Positions 1 to 9,223 of a DNA stretch of 64,000 bases are shown here, piece by piece. The position numbers were made by a program, and so were the translations under genes. Where the stretch lies: positions 186,001 through 250,000 of the forward strand of contig NZ_VLKG01000003.1 in NCBI RefSeq assembly GCF_007830255.1. Reading direction: 5' to 3'. The DNA comes from Azomonas agilis (lineage in GTDB: Bacteria; Pseudomonadota; Gammaproteobacteria; Pseudomonadales; Pseudomonadaceae). Within the stretch, counting starts at the first letter, position 1. Each line of letters begins with the position of its first letter. The notes below the pieces were generated by a model. It was not told where the DNA came from and searched no databases. It was given only the letters and a program-made list of their open reading frames with translations.

Positions 1-183
1 TACACCGTTAATATTACCTTTACGGATTAAAATACTATTTTGCTTTACATCTTGTGCTAAGGATGAGTTTTTATCAAGTATACGAGATACATCTATTTTT
101 ATTAAAATCGAAATTAATATACAGGAGATTATTATAATTAATAATTTAATAAAATATTTTATAAGGCTAAAAAAAGCATTCAT
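1..183 (-). CDS. Partial membrane protein, N-terminal 61 codons only
   Basis: The frame opens with ATG at 183 and stays open to the window edge, so the C-terminal part is missing. The start reads MNAFFSLIKYFIKLLIIIIS and holds one strongly hydrophobic segment at about residues 8-30, followed by a polar stretch, as in a protein with a single N-terminal membrane anchor. No family can be named from this fragment. Codon use is very AT-rich compared with the genes from 586 onward, which suggests acquired DNA to the left. The ribosome binding site is weak, so the start is not certain. Confidence 0.5.
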   Translation of the reverse strand, partial: MNAFFSLIKYFIKLLIIIISCILISILIKIDVSRILDKNSSLAQDVKQNSILIRKGNINGV

Positions 184-585
184 TATCTAAAACCTAATCA
201 GTAAACTAAATAAATATAATTTTTATGAAAAAGTTTGTTAATAACACTTTTAGCCTCATTTAAATGTTTTAAATATATAATTACCAATTAGTTAGACTAA
301 CTGGCAGTTAACAACCATAGCCTAATCTTTCAAGTGTGCCAGTGTTTCAACATCAAAATTTCAGCACTGGCTTAGAAACACTCCAACGCAGCCCTAGGAA
401 GGATGCTGTAACCGTCCTTTATTTAAGGTTTGCGAGAACACCCCAGCCGAATCCATTTTCACTCTAAAAGAGAAACTGCTGCTGAATCAGGCGACTTTTT
501 CGATCTAATGCATGTCGCCATGCTATGGGGCATGATGTTTCCTTTGTTCCTAATCGCTGACCCTTATTATTTTTGATAGGAGTGC
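184..585. other. AT-rich intergenic region with leader-like inverted repeats
   Basis: No gene is visible. The left part (to about 300) is AT-rich and contains the palindrome AGTTAG-a-CTAACT near 290-302. Further right, AGTGTTTC at 341-348 can pair with GAAACACT at 375-382, while the overlapping CCAGTG (339-344) could instead pair with CACTGG (365-370), so two alternative stems are possible. It presumably holds the promoters for the leftward membrane protein gene and for nfsB. Confidence 0.4.
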
Positions 586-1248
586 ATGATGAGTGTCGAT
601 CTGGCCCAACTGAGTCAAACCCGTTACACCACCAAAGCCTTTGATCCTGCGCGTAAAATTCCGGCAGAAACTTTGGAGCAACTGTTAACTGCGCTGCGTA
701 ACAGCCCCTCCTCGGTTAATTCTCAGCCTTGGCATTTTGTGGTGGCTTCGAGTGATGAAGCTAAAGCGCGCATCGCTAAGGCCACGCAACCGGGATATGC
801 CTATAACGAGGCCAAGATTCTTAGGGCTTCTGACGTGATTGTGTTTTGTGTGCGCAGTGATTTGGATCAGCCTCACTTGGAGGCGGTACTGGATAAAGAA
901 GCCGCCGATGGCCGTTTAGCCAATGCTGAGGCTAAAGCCACCCAGCATAAAACTCGTAGCTTTTACGCTGATTTGCACCGCTTTGAGCGCAAAGATCTGC
1001 AATTTTGGATGGAAAAGCAGGTGTACATTGCCTTAGGTGTTCTGCTGCTAGGGGCGGCGGTGGTCGAGGTGGATGCCTGCCCCATTGAGGGCTTTGACGC
1101 CAATATTCTGGATGCGGAATTGGGTCTGCGTGAGCGTGGCTTAACCAGTTTGGTGCTGGTGAGTTTGGGTTATCACAGTGGCGAAGACTTTAACGCCCAA
1201 TTGCCCAAATCCCGTTTGGAGGCAGAGCAAGTCTTTACCCGTCTTTAA
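586..1248 (+). CDS. nfsB: Oxygen-insensitive NAD(P)H nitroreductase NfsB
   Basis: This 220-residue FMN-dependent nitroreductase reduces nitroaromatics and quinones with NAD(P)H and acts as a cytoplasmic dimer. The start carries the family FMN/phosphate motif RYTTKAFDP (residues 13-21) and SPSSVNSQPWHF near residue 41. The C-terminal third (GFDANILDAELGLRERG, then LPKSRL) follows the E. coli NfsB pattern, and the length is close to the usual 217. AGGAG at 579-583 sits just before two tandem ATGs (586 and 589), and either could start the protein. It stands alone, convergent with the DAB genes. Confidence 0.9.
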   Translation: MMSVDLAQLSQTRYTTKAFDPARKIPAETLEQLLTALRNSPSSVNSQPWHFVVASSDEAKARIAKATQPGYAYNEAKILRASDVIVFCVRSDLDQPHLEAVLDKEAADGRLANAEAKATQHKTRSFYADLHRFERKDLQFWMEKQVYIALGVLLLGAAVVEVDACPIEGFDANILDAELGLRERGLTSLVLVSLGYHSGEDFNAQLPKSRLEAEQVFTRL

Positions 1249-1277
1249 GGGTTGCTAAGCCTAGGCTCGTACCGAAT

Positions 1278-1304
1278 AAAAAAAGCCTCCGCTTGGGCGG
1301 AGGC
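1278..1304 (-). terminator. Rho-independent terminator of the dabAB transcript
   Basis: A perfect 8-bp stem GCCTCCGC/GCGGAGGC with a TTGG loop (1285-1304) is followed on the minus strand by seven U (1278-1284). It lies 39 bases beyond the dabB stop. The plus strand has no T run here, so it serves the leftward transcript. Confidence 0.85.
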
Positions 1305-1342
1305 AAACAGGGGGATAATTGTTTAACTCGGTTTAGACTTAA

Positions 1343-3199
1343 TCAGGAGCAACGGCTGGCTGCTTGCACCCTTGGCCCCAGAAATACCCGCGCATAGATA
1401 CGAATAATAGATAGCCCCACCACGATAAAACTCAGGCTGACTAAAAAGGCCAACAGCACCTGATCCCCGCCGATATGGGCAAACATCAAATCCTCACCGA
1501 TAAAGGTGGGACTGATGGGAAACCCGGTAACGCCCAAACAACAGAGTAAAAACACAAAGGCCGTTTGTGGATGATCCTGTACTTGGCCGTGAAACTGATC
1601 TAAGTCGATATTCCCCTCTAAGCGGCGCATGCGTTTTAAGCACCAAAATCCGATCAACCCTGCAATAGCTACACCGCTCAGGTAGAGATAAGTTTCGTTA
1701 AAGCTAAATTCCGCATTTAGGGATACGGCCAGAGCGATCCAAAAATGCGTCATTAGGGTCATTAGCCAAGCCATGCGGGTGCGGCGGCGCTCAGCAAAAG
1801 AGCGCAGCACAAACAGCAGAGCCACAAATGCAAAGACCAGCGCCAACAGGTGCGCAACGGCAGCGGGCACGGAGCCCTTATGGTAGGCCACATAAAGCCC
1901 AGCGGCATACACCGGAATAGAAGGGATCAGCACCCGCCAAAAGCTGAGGAAATCCAGCTTATGCCCCAGCATCTTGATGGGATTCCACAGACAGCGGTAC
2001 ATCCAAGAATCCAGATTGAATTCTTTGAGGGACAGCATATACAGGGTGCTTTCCAGCTTTTTCGGCCAAGATTGCCCAAGGTGCTGACTGCGCGGCACAA
2101 AGTTATAAAACTGCTCGCGGATCAGATAGCTCACTACCGAAGGTGAGACCAGCAATTGATAGGTACGCAGGAAGGCGTTACCCGCAAAATGCACTAGGGC
2201 CAGCGTATGCCATCCCGCCGCTACTTCCACAAAAATCAGCCCGATTTGAGCGATGGAAGCATAGGCAATCTGAGCTTTAATCGCTGCTTGTGAACGGGCG
2301 ATGATGGTGGCCACCAAACAGGTGGTGATGCCTAGAGCCGCAATAATCAGACGTACCGAGACCTGGTCCTCCCAAAACGGAAAGGTACGCAGGAGCAAAA
2401 ACACGCCCATATGTACCGACAGCGAACCGTAAAAAATCGCACTGGAGGGCGTTGGGCCTTCCATAGCTCTGGGCAGCCAACTGGAGAAAGGCAATTGGGC
2501 TGATTTACCCGCCGCTGCGACCAAAATCATCAGCGAAATAAAGATGCCGAGGGCGGTGCCCGATTGCAGATGCTCTTGCACATAGGCGTTATCGTGCAGC
2601 ATCTGAAAGGTCACGTTCTGGTGGAACAGATTGTGGTTCATCCAAATGGCCAGCAGTAAGCCCACGTCTCCGATGCGGTAGATGGAGAACACTTTGACCG
2701 CATTTTTAACCGGCAAATAGCGATCACGGTAGAACGCAATCAGCAGGAAGGAGGTAATGCCTAACATCTCCCAGCCGATGAACATGGTCTCCAAATTACC
2801 GGAGAACACCACGATGTTGTAGCCGGCATAAAAAAACAAAATAGTGCTGAAAAACCGTTTGTAGCCGGACTCACGGTGCATGTAGTAGCGGCTGTACACC
2901 GCCACCATAAAGGTTAAAAAAGAGCCAACGAATACATAAGCCGCCGTCACACGATCAAAGAAAAAATCGAGGTAAAACTCGTACCCTTGACCCTGAAACA
3001 GGGCAAAACTTTTCAGTTCCAGCTTAGGAAATCCCACCGCTGCCCAATACAACCAAAACAGATAAAAAGCCAGCGCATGGCCGACGAAGGTGATGATGGC
3101 AATCTGTGCAATACGGGCTTCGTTTTGGCGTTTTACCAGCAAACTGGCGAAAAATCCCACCAAGGGCAGGAAAATAAATAGCTGTAAAAAGGCATTCAT
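1343..3199 (-). CDS. dabB: DAB inorganic-carbon transporter, membrane subunit DabB
   Basis: This 618-residue polytopic protein belongs to the NuoL/MrpA proton-channel family. The hallmark segment KSAQLPFSSWLPRAMEGPTP lies in the middle, and many hydrophobic helices run along the whole length. Next to DabA, such a protein is the membrane subunit of the DAB complex. In characterised DABs it is thought to use a cation gradient to drive one-way conversion of CO2 to bicarbonate by DabA. It is not part of a complex I operon, since no nuo genes are nearby. It starts 9 bases after the dabA stop with a weak ribosome binding site, so translation is probably coupled. The order dabA then dabB is the reverse of the often described dabB-dabA order. 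Confidence 0.85.
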   Translation of the reverse strand: MNAFLQLFIFLPLVGFFASLLVKRQNEARIAQIAIITFVGHALAFYLFWLYWAAVGFPKLELKSFALFQGQGYEFYLDFFFDRVTAAYVFVGSFLTFMVAVYSRYYMHRESGYKRFFSTILFFYAGYNIVVFSGNLETMFIGWEMLGITSFLLIAFYRDRYLPVKNAVKVFSIYRIGDVGLLLAIWMNHNLFHQNVTFQMLHDNAYVQEHLQSGTALGIFISLMILVAAAGKSAQLPFSSWLPRAMEGPTPSSAIFYGSLSVHMGVFLLLRTFPFWEDQVSVRLIIAALGITTCLVATIIARSQAAIKAQIAYASIAQIGLIFVEVAAGWHTLALVHFAGNAFLRTYQLLVSPSVVSYLIREQFYNFVPRSQHLGQSWPKKLESTLYMLSLKEFNLDSWMYRCLWNPIKMLGHKLDFLSFWRVLIPSIPVYAAGLYVAYHKGSVPAAVAHLLALVFAFVALLFVLRSFAERRRTRMAWLMTLMTHFWIALAVSLNAEFSFNETYLYLSGVAIAGLIGFWCLKRMRRLEGNIDLDQFHGQVQDHPQTAFVFLLCCLGVTGFPISPTFIGEDLMFAHIGGDQVLLAFLVSLSFIVVGLSIIRIYARVFLGPRVQAASRCS

Positions 3200-3208
3200 C
3201 GTGCTGAC

Positions 3209-5716
3209 CTAGTTGAGGGTGTAAACGGGCAGATCCTCGGTACGGGTTTCGAACAGGCGTTCTAAATTCGAGGCCTTGTCGATCTGCGTAGTGAGAGGCT
3301 CATAGGGCACAAAATGGCCTTGGTGCAGCCGAAACAGCGCATGGGTTTCAGGGTGGATGGAGACCAGGTTGATCCATGAATTACGGAACCATTCGTGGGT
3401 CGGCTCGTGGCGCTGAATCGCTGCTTCAATCACCTCAGGGAAGTGCTCAACGATGATCATCATCCGAATCGGGTTGTGAATTTCGATCATCTGACTGGGC
3501 AATCCGGTACGCAGGTCGCCGTCATTGCCGTTAGCTACGCCGATCAAGCCCATGACGTTGTGGGGTAGTTTGCTGCCTGCGCCTAATTTTTGGTTATCCA
3601 CGCGGGAGAAGAAATACTCCAAATTAATCCCACCCGTGACCGGAGCCGCAGGGCGCAAAATGTTGGTTAGCAAATCCCCGTTGGGGTCGATGCGGTAGTC
3701 GTAAGAGTTGAGGAAGGCGCGCCGATCCAAAAATACTTTTCGGGTTAAGGCGCGGCGGCCCACGATGCACAGGGCGTTGGTGGCGTGGTTGAGTTCAGGA
3801 CGCGGCTCAAACAAAGACACAGAGCGCCGTTTTACCGCATCATGCACTTGCTTCGGAGGTTGTAGGCTGTTGGTGAGTTCGAAGCGACGGGCACGTTCTT
3901 TAGCGTTTAAATCCAAAGCTTCTTGGAAGATGGCCGCAGTGCGGGCATGTTGCGCCTGCTGTGCTTGACTGAGCCCGGTTTCATCGTAGAACACCACCTC
4001 GTCACGGGTGGTATCGTGCAAGGCTCCAATAAAGCGCGTGCTGTCAGGGATTTCGATGCCTTTTTCCGCCAGTTGCTTGCGTACTTCCGGGTGATTGAGG
4101 ATGTAGCTGATCACACGGGCGTTTACTGATCCGGGGCGACCACAGCAGGCACCGCAGTCGTATGCCGCGTAATAGGGATTGTTCAGACTGCTGGCTCCGT
4201 GGCCTACGATGTACACCAGCGGCGCAAAGTCGCGAATCAAGCCGATGCTTTTGAGCAACCCTTCGGCGCGCAGGGTCATTTCATTTAAGGTGAAACCGAT
4301 TTGCAGCCCCTGTTCACGATCTCCTTGCGCTCTGTTTTCGATGGTGAGCTGGGCGAGGTGATCCATGTGTCGGAAGGAGGAGGCCGTTGCCGGGGTCAAA
4401 GAGGGTTTAAACAGGTTAAAGCCCAGTTTGACCGCCGACCAAAAGCCTAGGGTTTGAGTAATGAGCAAGCCACCCAAGAGTTGGTGCGATTGCTTATGCA
4501 GATGAGGTTCGCTTTGTAATTTATTCAGGCTGCCCTGTTCTTTAATCAAATATTTGGGCGTGATGGGGCCGGGGCACACTTTGGTGAAGGATTTACTGTG
4601 TTCGGGCTGAAAGTAAAACTCCACGCCGAAAAATCCCGGAGTACCAAAGGTCTCACACTGGGCATCCAGTTGTTCCAAATGCTGGCGGAAGGAGCCGATG
4701 CGGTCGTCAATGCAAAACAGCCCCTGAAAGCTTTTTTCAGTCAGTGCGTTTTGCTCAGGGTTTTGGTGCTGTAGTGCGGTCAGAACCGGATCGTAAAAAC
4801 TCCATTCAAAGGCCTCTTGCCAAAGGGCTAACACCTGATGCAAGGGCGTTTCGGGCACTTCGGCCAATAAGTCCTCATACAGGGCTTCGGGGGCGCTTAA
4901 CGGGAGCCAGCCGTGGGGAAAGTGCTCGTCCAGTGCATCAAGCTCCAGCAGCAGCTCGAATAAAATCAGGTCGTGCAGGCTGATACGGCGCTGGTCAATC
5001 AGGGTGTCCGGCTGTTGCTCAATGACCGCCACAATGCCCGACCAGCCCGGATGGGCAAATTGCTGATCAAACAGATAGCGCGCATACAGGCGTTCATCGG
5101 CCACCAATTCAGCCAGTAAGCGCGGGATGCTCAGGTCTTCTTGTTGCAGCCATTGGCGGGCACGTTCCCCCCGAAACAGGCTGGTGAGGCTGTTTTGCTC
5201 TAACGCCCGTAGCGCGTTGAGAAAGCCCAACTCCGCGTGGGGAAAATTCCAAATGGCGATGCCCTGATCCAGATAGCTGCACAGGATGCGAAACAGGCCG
5301 GGATGCACCCGTGAGTCTAAATCAAGCTGTCGATCTTTTTTCCACAGGGCGCGCAATTGCCCGATCCGAGCGGGAGGAAAGGGATCTAGCTGAGCCTGTA
5401 AAACCAGCTCAGTCCAATGCTCTACCTGATCACCGGCTTGCTCGCGGATTAAGCGCATCAGGATATCGGGATTGATCTCTCCTTGTGCATAGCGCCGGCG
5501 AAACTCTTCCAGTGTCAGTGAGGTGCTGTAACCAAGAATGCCCGATGCCGTCCGCAGGGCCTCGTAAAAGGGGCGCTGTTGGAAGGCATGCAGGCTGTTG
5601 TGGTGCACAAAGTCTTTCAACGGAGCCTGAGCTGGCAGGTAGTGCTTTAGATCATGCAGCACCGCAAGCTCATCAAAAACGCCCGACCTAGGGGCGGTTA
5701 CCGCTGGAGCAGTCAT
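3209..5716 (-). CDS. dabA: DAB inorganic-carbon transporter, zinc subunit DabA (DUF2309)
   Basis: This 835-residue soluble subunit is related to beta carbonic anhydrases and is proposed to hydrate CO2 in one direction when bound to DabB. The candidate zinc ligands and catalytic pair are visible: C335 and D337 in LFCIDDRIGS, H506 in VGHGASS, and C521 in YDCGACCGRPGS, with R339 beside them. Their spacing is close to that of the Halothiobacillus DAB2 ligands (C351, D353, H524, C539), as I recall them. GGGAG lies 9 bases before the ATG. It is the first gene of the dabA-dabB pair and diverges from the SulP gene across 348 bases. Confidence 0.9.
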   Translation of the reverse strand: MTAPAVTAPRSGVFDELAVLHDLKHYLPAQAPLKDFVHHNSLHAFQQRPFYEALRTASGILGYSTSLTLEEFRRRYAQGEINPDILMRLIREQAGDQVEHWTELVLQAQLDPFPPARIGQLRALWKKDRQLDLDSRVHPGLFRILCSYLDQGIAIWNFPHAELGFLNALRALEQNSLTSLFRGERARQWLQQEDLSIPRLLAELVADERLYARYLFDQQFAHPGWSGIVAVIEQQPDTLIDQRRISLHDLILFELLLELDALDEHFPHGWLPLSAPEALYEDLLAEVPETPLHQVLALWQEAFEWSFYDPVLTALQHQNPEQNALTEKSFQGLFCIDDRIGSFRQHLEQLDAQCETFGTPGFFGVEFYFQPEHSKSFTKVCPGPITPKYLIKEQGSLNKLQSEPHLHKQSHQLLGGLLITQTLGFWSAVKLGFNLFKPSLTPATASSFRHMDHLAQLTIENRAQGDREQGLQIGFTLNEMTLRAEGLLKSIGLIRDFAPLVYIVGHGASSLNNPYYAAYDCGACCGRPGSVNARVISYILNHPEVRKQLAEKGIEIPDSTRFIGALHDTTRDEVVFYDETGLSQAQQAQHARTAAIFQEALDLNAKERARRFELTNSLQPPKQVHDAVKRRSVSLFEPRPELNHATNALCIVGRRALTRKVFLDRRAFLNSYDYRIDPNGDLLTNILRPAAPVTGGINLEYFFSRVDNQKLGAGSKLPHNVMGLIGVANGNDGDLRTGLPSQMIEIHNPIRMMIIVEHFPEVIEAAIQRHEPTHEWFRNSWINLVSIHPETHALFRLHQGHFVPYEPLTTQIDKASNLERLFETRTEDLPVYTLN

Positions 5717-6064
5717 TACGAGATCTCCCGAAATGGAGCAAAAGCCACATCCACTGCCAAGTCACGGGCTAGAACTGGGATGCCAGATTGTTGATCTGTG
5801 GTTCACAGAGTATTCACAGATTGATGCGTAAAATTACATTTTGAAATAAATAAGCGACCTTGTTTTTCGTTTAAAACTCTAACCAAGGCATTAGCACCAT
5901 GTAAATACTCTGATATCAATATATTTTTTTAGTTCTTTGGTAGTAATACCAAATAAAGATATTTCTAAATATTGCAAAAAACAGCGTATAACTTGATTAT
6001 TTGCAACCACGAATGACTGATCAAGTCAATATCGTGACACTTCTGTCGCAATAGGTAGCAAACT
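5717..6064. promoter_or_regulatory. Divergent promoter region between dabA and the SulP gene
   Basis: This 348-base stretch has no gene and turns AT-rich between about 5820 and 6000, as expected for back-to-back promoters. I could not single out convincing -35/-10 pairs. The shared region suggests that the DAB complex and the SulP transporter are expressed under the same conditions, possibly low CO2. No regulator gene sits next to it. Confidence 0.5.
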
Positions 6065-7660
6065 ATGAAAGCGCTTGATATTCCTGCTGATGGATGGGAA
6101 GGACTCCGAAAGCATTGGCGTGCCGATATGCTGTCGGGGTTTTTGGTGTTTTTGCTGGCGTTACCCCTAAGCTTGGGGATTGCTAAGGCCAGTGAGTTTC
6201 CACCGGCGATGGGGGTGTTAACCGCCATGATCGGTGGGCTATTGGTGAGCTTATTGGCAGGATCACGGCTGACCATCAAAGGCCCAGCGGCGGGTTTAAT
6301 TACCCTCTGTGCCGGTGCGGTGATGGAGTTTGGCGGCGGAATGACCGGCTGGCATATGGCCCTCGGAGCCATGTTGGTGGCGGGTTTGCTGCAAATAGCC
6401 TTCGGGTTTTTGCGCTTTGGCACCCTAACCGATTTTTTCCCGCATTCTGCGGTGCATGGCATGTTGGCGGCCATTGGCCTGATTATTTTTGCCAAGCAAA
6501 TCCATGTGTTATTGGGGATTGATCCGGCGACCTTAAAAGGCGTAGGGCTGATCGGCTTATACCAAGCGATTCCTCATTCCATCGCGAATGCTGATCCGCG
6601 TGTGACCTTGGTCGGTGTGATTAGCTTGGTGATTATTTTCGGTATGCCGTGGGTGGCGCGTGCCATTCCCTCACTGAAAAAAATCCCCGCGCCTATGGTG
6701 GTGTTGCTGGTGTCCGTACCTATGGCCATCGGCATGGATTTTCGCCATACCACTCCGGCTTTTGATCTGGTCAGCATCGGTGATTTTTGGGGCAATATCG
6801 GTTTTAACCCTGACTTTTCCATGATCAGCACTGCCGCCTTTTGGAAGTATGTGGTGATGTTCTTGTTCATCAATTGCCTTGAGTCCTTGCTCACGGTGAA
6901 GGCCATTGACGGTCTTGATCCTTGGCGGCGGATTTCCAACACCAACCAAGACTTAGTCGCGGTGGGTGCGGGTAATACGTTGTCAGCGGCTTTGGGCGGC
7001 TTACCGATGATCTCTGAGGTAGCGCGTAGCTCAGCCAATGTGACCTTTGGCGCCCACACCCGTTGGAGTAACTTCTTTCACGGCCTGTTCTTATTAGTGG
7101 CCATGCTGTTGTTTATCCCAGTGATTGAGATGATCCCCAATACAGCGCTGGCCGCTTTGTTGATTTCCGTGGGTTATCGCTTGGCTTCACCCCATGAGTT
7201 TTTTAAAACCTATAAGATCGGCCCAGAGCAATTGGTGGTTTTTGTCATCACCATTGTAGTCACCATTTCCACGGATTTATTGATGGGGGTGGGCGCTGGG
7301 ATTCTGACTAAGATGGTGTTTTTAGTCTTCCATCGTGTGCCGCTGAATAATTTCTTTAAGGCCCGTTATCAGTCTCAAGAAACGCCCAGTGGCGTGCAGA
7401 TTCAGGTACAGGGTTCCGCTTTATTTTCTAACCTGCTGAGCTTTAAAAAACTGTTTAGCCGCTTAGATACCAGCAAATCCATTCAGATTGACTTTACTCA
7501 GGCTCATTTGGTGGATCACACCTTTATGGAGTTTTTGCACCATTGGCAAGAGGAATGCTCCCATGCGGGAGGAAGTTTAACGCTGGTTGGGTTTGATCGT
7601 TTTGATGCCTTTTCCAGCCATCCTTTGGCGGCGCGTAAAATACGGCCCAGCATGGCTTAA
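6065..7660 (+). CDS. SulP family anion transporter, probable bicarbonate uptake
   Basis: This 531-residue membrane protein has the SulP transport core (start about residue 17, DMLSGFLVFLLALPLSLGIAKA) with around a dozen hydrophobic segments. A short C-terminal STAS domain follows from about residue 440 (FSNLLSFKKL, then FTQAHLVDHTFMEFL). SulP members move sulfate, bicarbonate or other anions. The divergent pairing with dabAB favours bicarbonate, as with other SulP proteins found beside DAB genes. The substrate cannot be read from sequence alone. A terminator closes the transcript. Confidence 0.8.
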   Translation: MKALDIPADGWEGLRKHWRADMLSGFLVFLLALPLSLGIAKASEFPPAMGVLTAMIGGLLVSLLAGSRLTIKGPAAGLITLCAGAVMEFGGGMTGWHMALGAMLVAGLLQIAFGFLRFGTLTDFFPHSAVHGMLAAIGLIIFAKQIHVLLGIDPATLKGVGLIGLYQAIPHSIANADPRVTLVGVISLVIIFGMPWVARAIPSLKKIPAPMVVLLVSVPMAIGMDFRHTTPAFDLVSIGDFWGNIGFNPDFSMISTAAFWKYVVMFLFINCLESLLTVKAIDGLDPWRRISNTNQDLVAVGAGNTLSAALGGLPMISEVARSSANVTFGAHTRWSNFFHGLFLLVAMLLFIPVIEMIPNTALAALLISVGYRLASPHEFFKTYKIGPEQLVVFVITIVVTISTDLLMGVGAGILTKMVFLVFHRVPLNNFFKARYQSQETPSGVQIQVQGSALFSNLLSFKKLFSRLDTSKSIQIDFTQAHLVDHTFMEFLHHWQEECSHAGGSLTLVGFDRFDAFSSHPLAARKIRPSMA

Positions 7661-7681
7661 TCTCAGTCATTGAGGGTACTT

Positions 7682-7710
7682 GGGAGGCTTTAGCCTCCCT
7701 GTTTTGTTTG
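7682..7710 (+). terminator. Rho-independent terminator after the SulP gene
   Basis: A 7-bp stem GGGAGGC/GCCTCCC with loop TTTA (7682-7699) is followed by TGTTTTGTTTG on the plus strand. It lies 21 bases past the SulP stop. Confidence 0.8.
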
Positions 7711-7771
7711 AGTATCAAGGCGCTAAATGGGCTAGAGTGGGCCGTACTTTGATTGCTTTTGGTCGTATCTG

Positions 7772-8425
7772 ATGACGGTTTTTTCCCTATTACGAGATGC
7801 TTGGTTCTTTTACACCCGTCATTTGGCTGTGGTGTTGAGCCTGTGTTTACCCCTGATTATCTTGGAGAGTCTGACGCGCCAAGCCTTAGAGCATTGGAGC
7901 ACTGAGCAGACCTTACCCATTCAGGATTTAGTTGCTGGTTTGTTGTTCTATCCGTTGTATACCGCTGTATTAATTGTGCTGATGGATGCACGCGGCAAGA
8001 ACCAGCACCCTAGTAATGTTTGGTTATTGAGCCAGGCGTTTCAGCGCTGGTTGCCTTTGGCGGTATTGGTGGGCTTTACTTCATCGCTGATTATTCTGGG
8101 CGGGGCGTTGTACATCCTGCCGGGGATTTGGGTGATGGTGAAAGCTTCGATGTCCGAATATCTGCTGGTTCAGCGCGGCTTGTCGCCCTTAGAAGCGCTG
8201 CGGGATAGTTTTATCCTTACCCGGGGACGCTTTGGGCTAATTCTTAGCTGTGTGCTGCTCACACTATTTCCTCTGATGGCTCTGGATGTGCTGAGTGTCC
8301 AATGGACTCAAGGGGATCCCCTGCTGAGGGTACTGACAGACGCCGTTTTGGGTTTAGGTCAGAGTTACACTACCGTCTTATTTTTCCGCCTGTATATGCT
8401 GATTGTGCCGCCCGTGGCTTCTTAA
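7772..8425 (+). CDS. YciC-like polytopic inner membrane protein
   Basis: The 217-residue product has about five hydrophobic segments (residues 17-34, 52-70, 90-120, 148-170 and 185-212). It has the layout of YciC/UPF0259 proteins, with the loop LSPLEALRDSFILTRGR after the third block. This family lies in the inner membrane and its function is unknown. It follows the SulP terminator and precedes the box at 8462, so it seems to be its own unit. The family assignment is from the overall pattern and is moderately sure. Confidence 0.65.
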   Translation: MTVFSLLRDAWFFYTRHLAVVLSLCLPLIILESLTRQALEHWSTEQTLPIQDLVAGLLFYPLYTAVLIVLMDARGKNQHPSNVWLLSQAFQRWLPLAVLVGFTSSLIILGGALYILPGIWVMVKASMSEYLLVQRGLSPLEALRDSFILTRGRFGLILSCVLLTLFPLMALDVLSVQWTQGDPLLRVLTDAVLGLGQSYTTVLFFRLYMLIVPPVAS

Positions 8426-8461
8426 GTACTTTTTCAACTTCTGTTGAGTTTGTGCATTTTA

Positions 8462-8478
8462 CTTAAGAATCCCTTAAG
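8462..8478 (+). promoter_or_regulatory. PmrA/QseB-type response-regulator box
   Basis: CTTAAG-aatcc-CTTAAG is a perfect pair of half-sites with the five-base spacer used by PmrA/BasR-like OmpR-family regulators. CTAAGT near 8499-8504 lies at a suitable distance for a -10 element, and the first start codon is at 8528. A third CTTAAG occurs at 8421. An OmpR-family regulator is encoded in the same run of genes (12880-13539), so autoregulation is a reasonable inference. Confidence 0.6.
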
Positions 8479-8527
8479 CCAGAGCTTTCACCATTGACCC
8501 TAAGTTCATCACCTAGGGTACCTGCGT

Positions 8528-9223
8528 ATGGAACTGGCTGGGGTGGCACATCACAATCCGTTGGCTCGGATTGGTCTTGATCAATCGCTGCATTGTTTTA
8601 TCAGTCATCAAGACCAACAGGATGCTCGACGCACTCACACTGAATCCTTTATTCGCACCTGCTTTGCCCAACACCATCAAGCCCATATTCGCCAGTTCAT
8701 GCCGGATTTGATCAGCTTAGAAGACGAACATGGCCAAATTCAGGGAGCCTTTGGGCTACGCATGGCGCAGCATCAACCGCTGTTTTTGGAGCGCTACCTA
8801 GATCAAGGCATAGAGCACACCCTAGCTCAACACTGGAAAACCCCAATACAGCGCTCAGAAATCATTGAGGTCGGTAACTTAGCGGCTCAAGGTGCTGCTT
8901 CTGCTCGTTTTCTGATTGTCTGCCTCACCCATTTGTTGGCTTCTTTGCAGGTGAATTGGGTGGTGTTTACCGGAACCCCCGGTTTGTTAAACAGTTTTCG
9001 GCGCTTAGGGATTGATTTGATTAGTTTAGCTAAAGCCGATCCAGAACGTATGGGAGCAGAGCGGGCTGATTGGGGGCATTACTATGCAACCAACCCACAG
9101 GTGACGGCCGGTTATGTTCCTGCGGGCCATCAACGCTTGATTCAGCAAGGCATTTATCTGCGGCTGGGATTTACCCCTTTTTATGCCGCTGAACAGGAGT
9201 CGCTCCATGTCGCGCATGGTTGA
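8528..9223 (+). CDS. Thermostable hemolysin family protein (GNAT/autoinducer-synthase-like)
   Basis: The 231-residue product matches the family named after the Vibrio thermostable hemolysin. A central segment (EIIEVGNLAAQGAASARFLI, about residues 117-136, then WVVFTGTPGLLNSFRRLGI) resembles the core of GNAT-fold and acyl-homoserine-lactone-synthase-like proteins, where a strand with Glu/Val-rich start is followed by a helix and an FRRLG-type loop. There is no signal peptide, which argues against a secreted pore-former. It is the first gene after the CTTAAG box and overlaps the ligase gene by 17 bases. I infer an acyltransferase role. The ribosome binding site is weak. Confidence 0.7.
   Translation: MELAGVAHHNPLARIGLDQSLHCFISHQDQQDARRTHTESFIRTCFAQHHQAHIRQFMPDLISLEDEHGQIQGAFGLRMAQHQPLFLERYLDQGIEHTLAQHWKTPIQRSEIIEVGNLAAQGAASARFLIVCLTHLLASLQVNWVVFTGTPGLLNSFRRLGIDLISLAKADPERMGAERADWGHYYATNPQVTAGYVPAGHQRLIQQGIYLRLGFTPFYAAEQESLHVAHG

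Noticed and set aside
6574..7059. Leftward open frame opposite the SulP gene
   Set aside because: Shadow of a well-supported transporter gene; no ribosome binding site or known family.
8528..9223. True secreted haemolysin
   Set aside because: No signal peptide or amphipathic pore region; context and core motif point to an enzyme.
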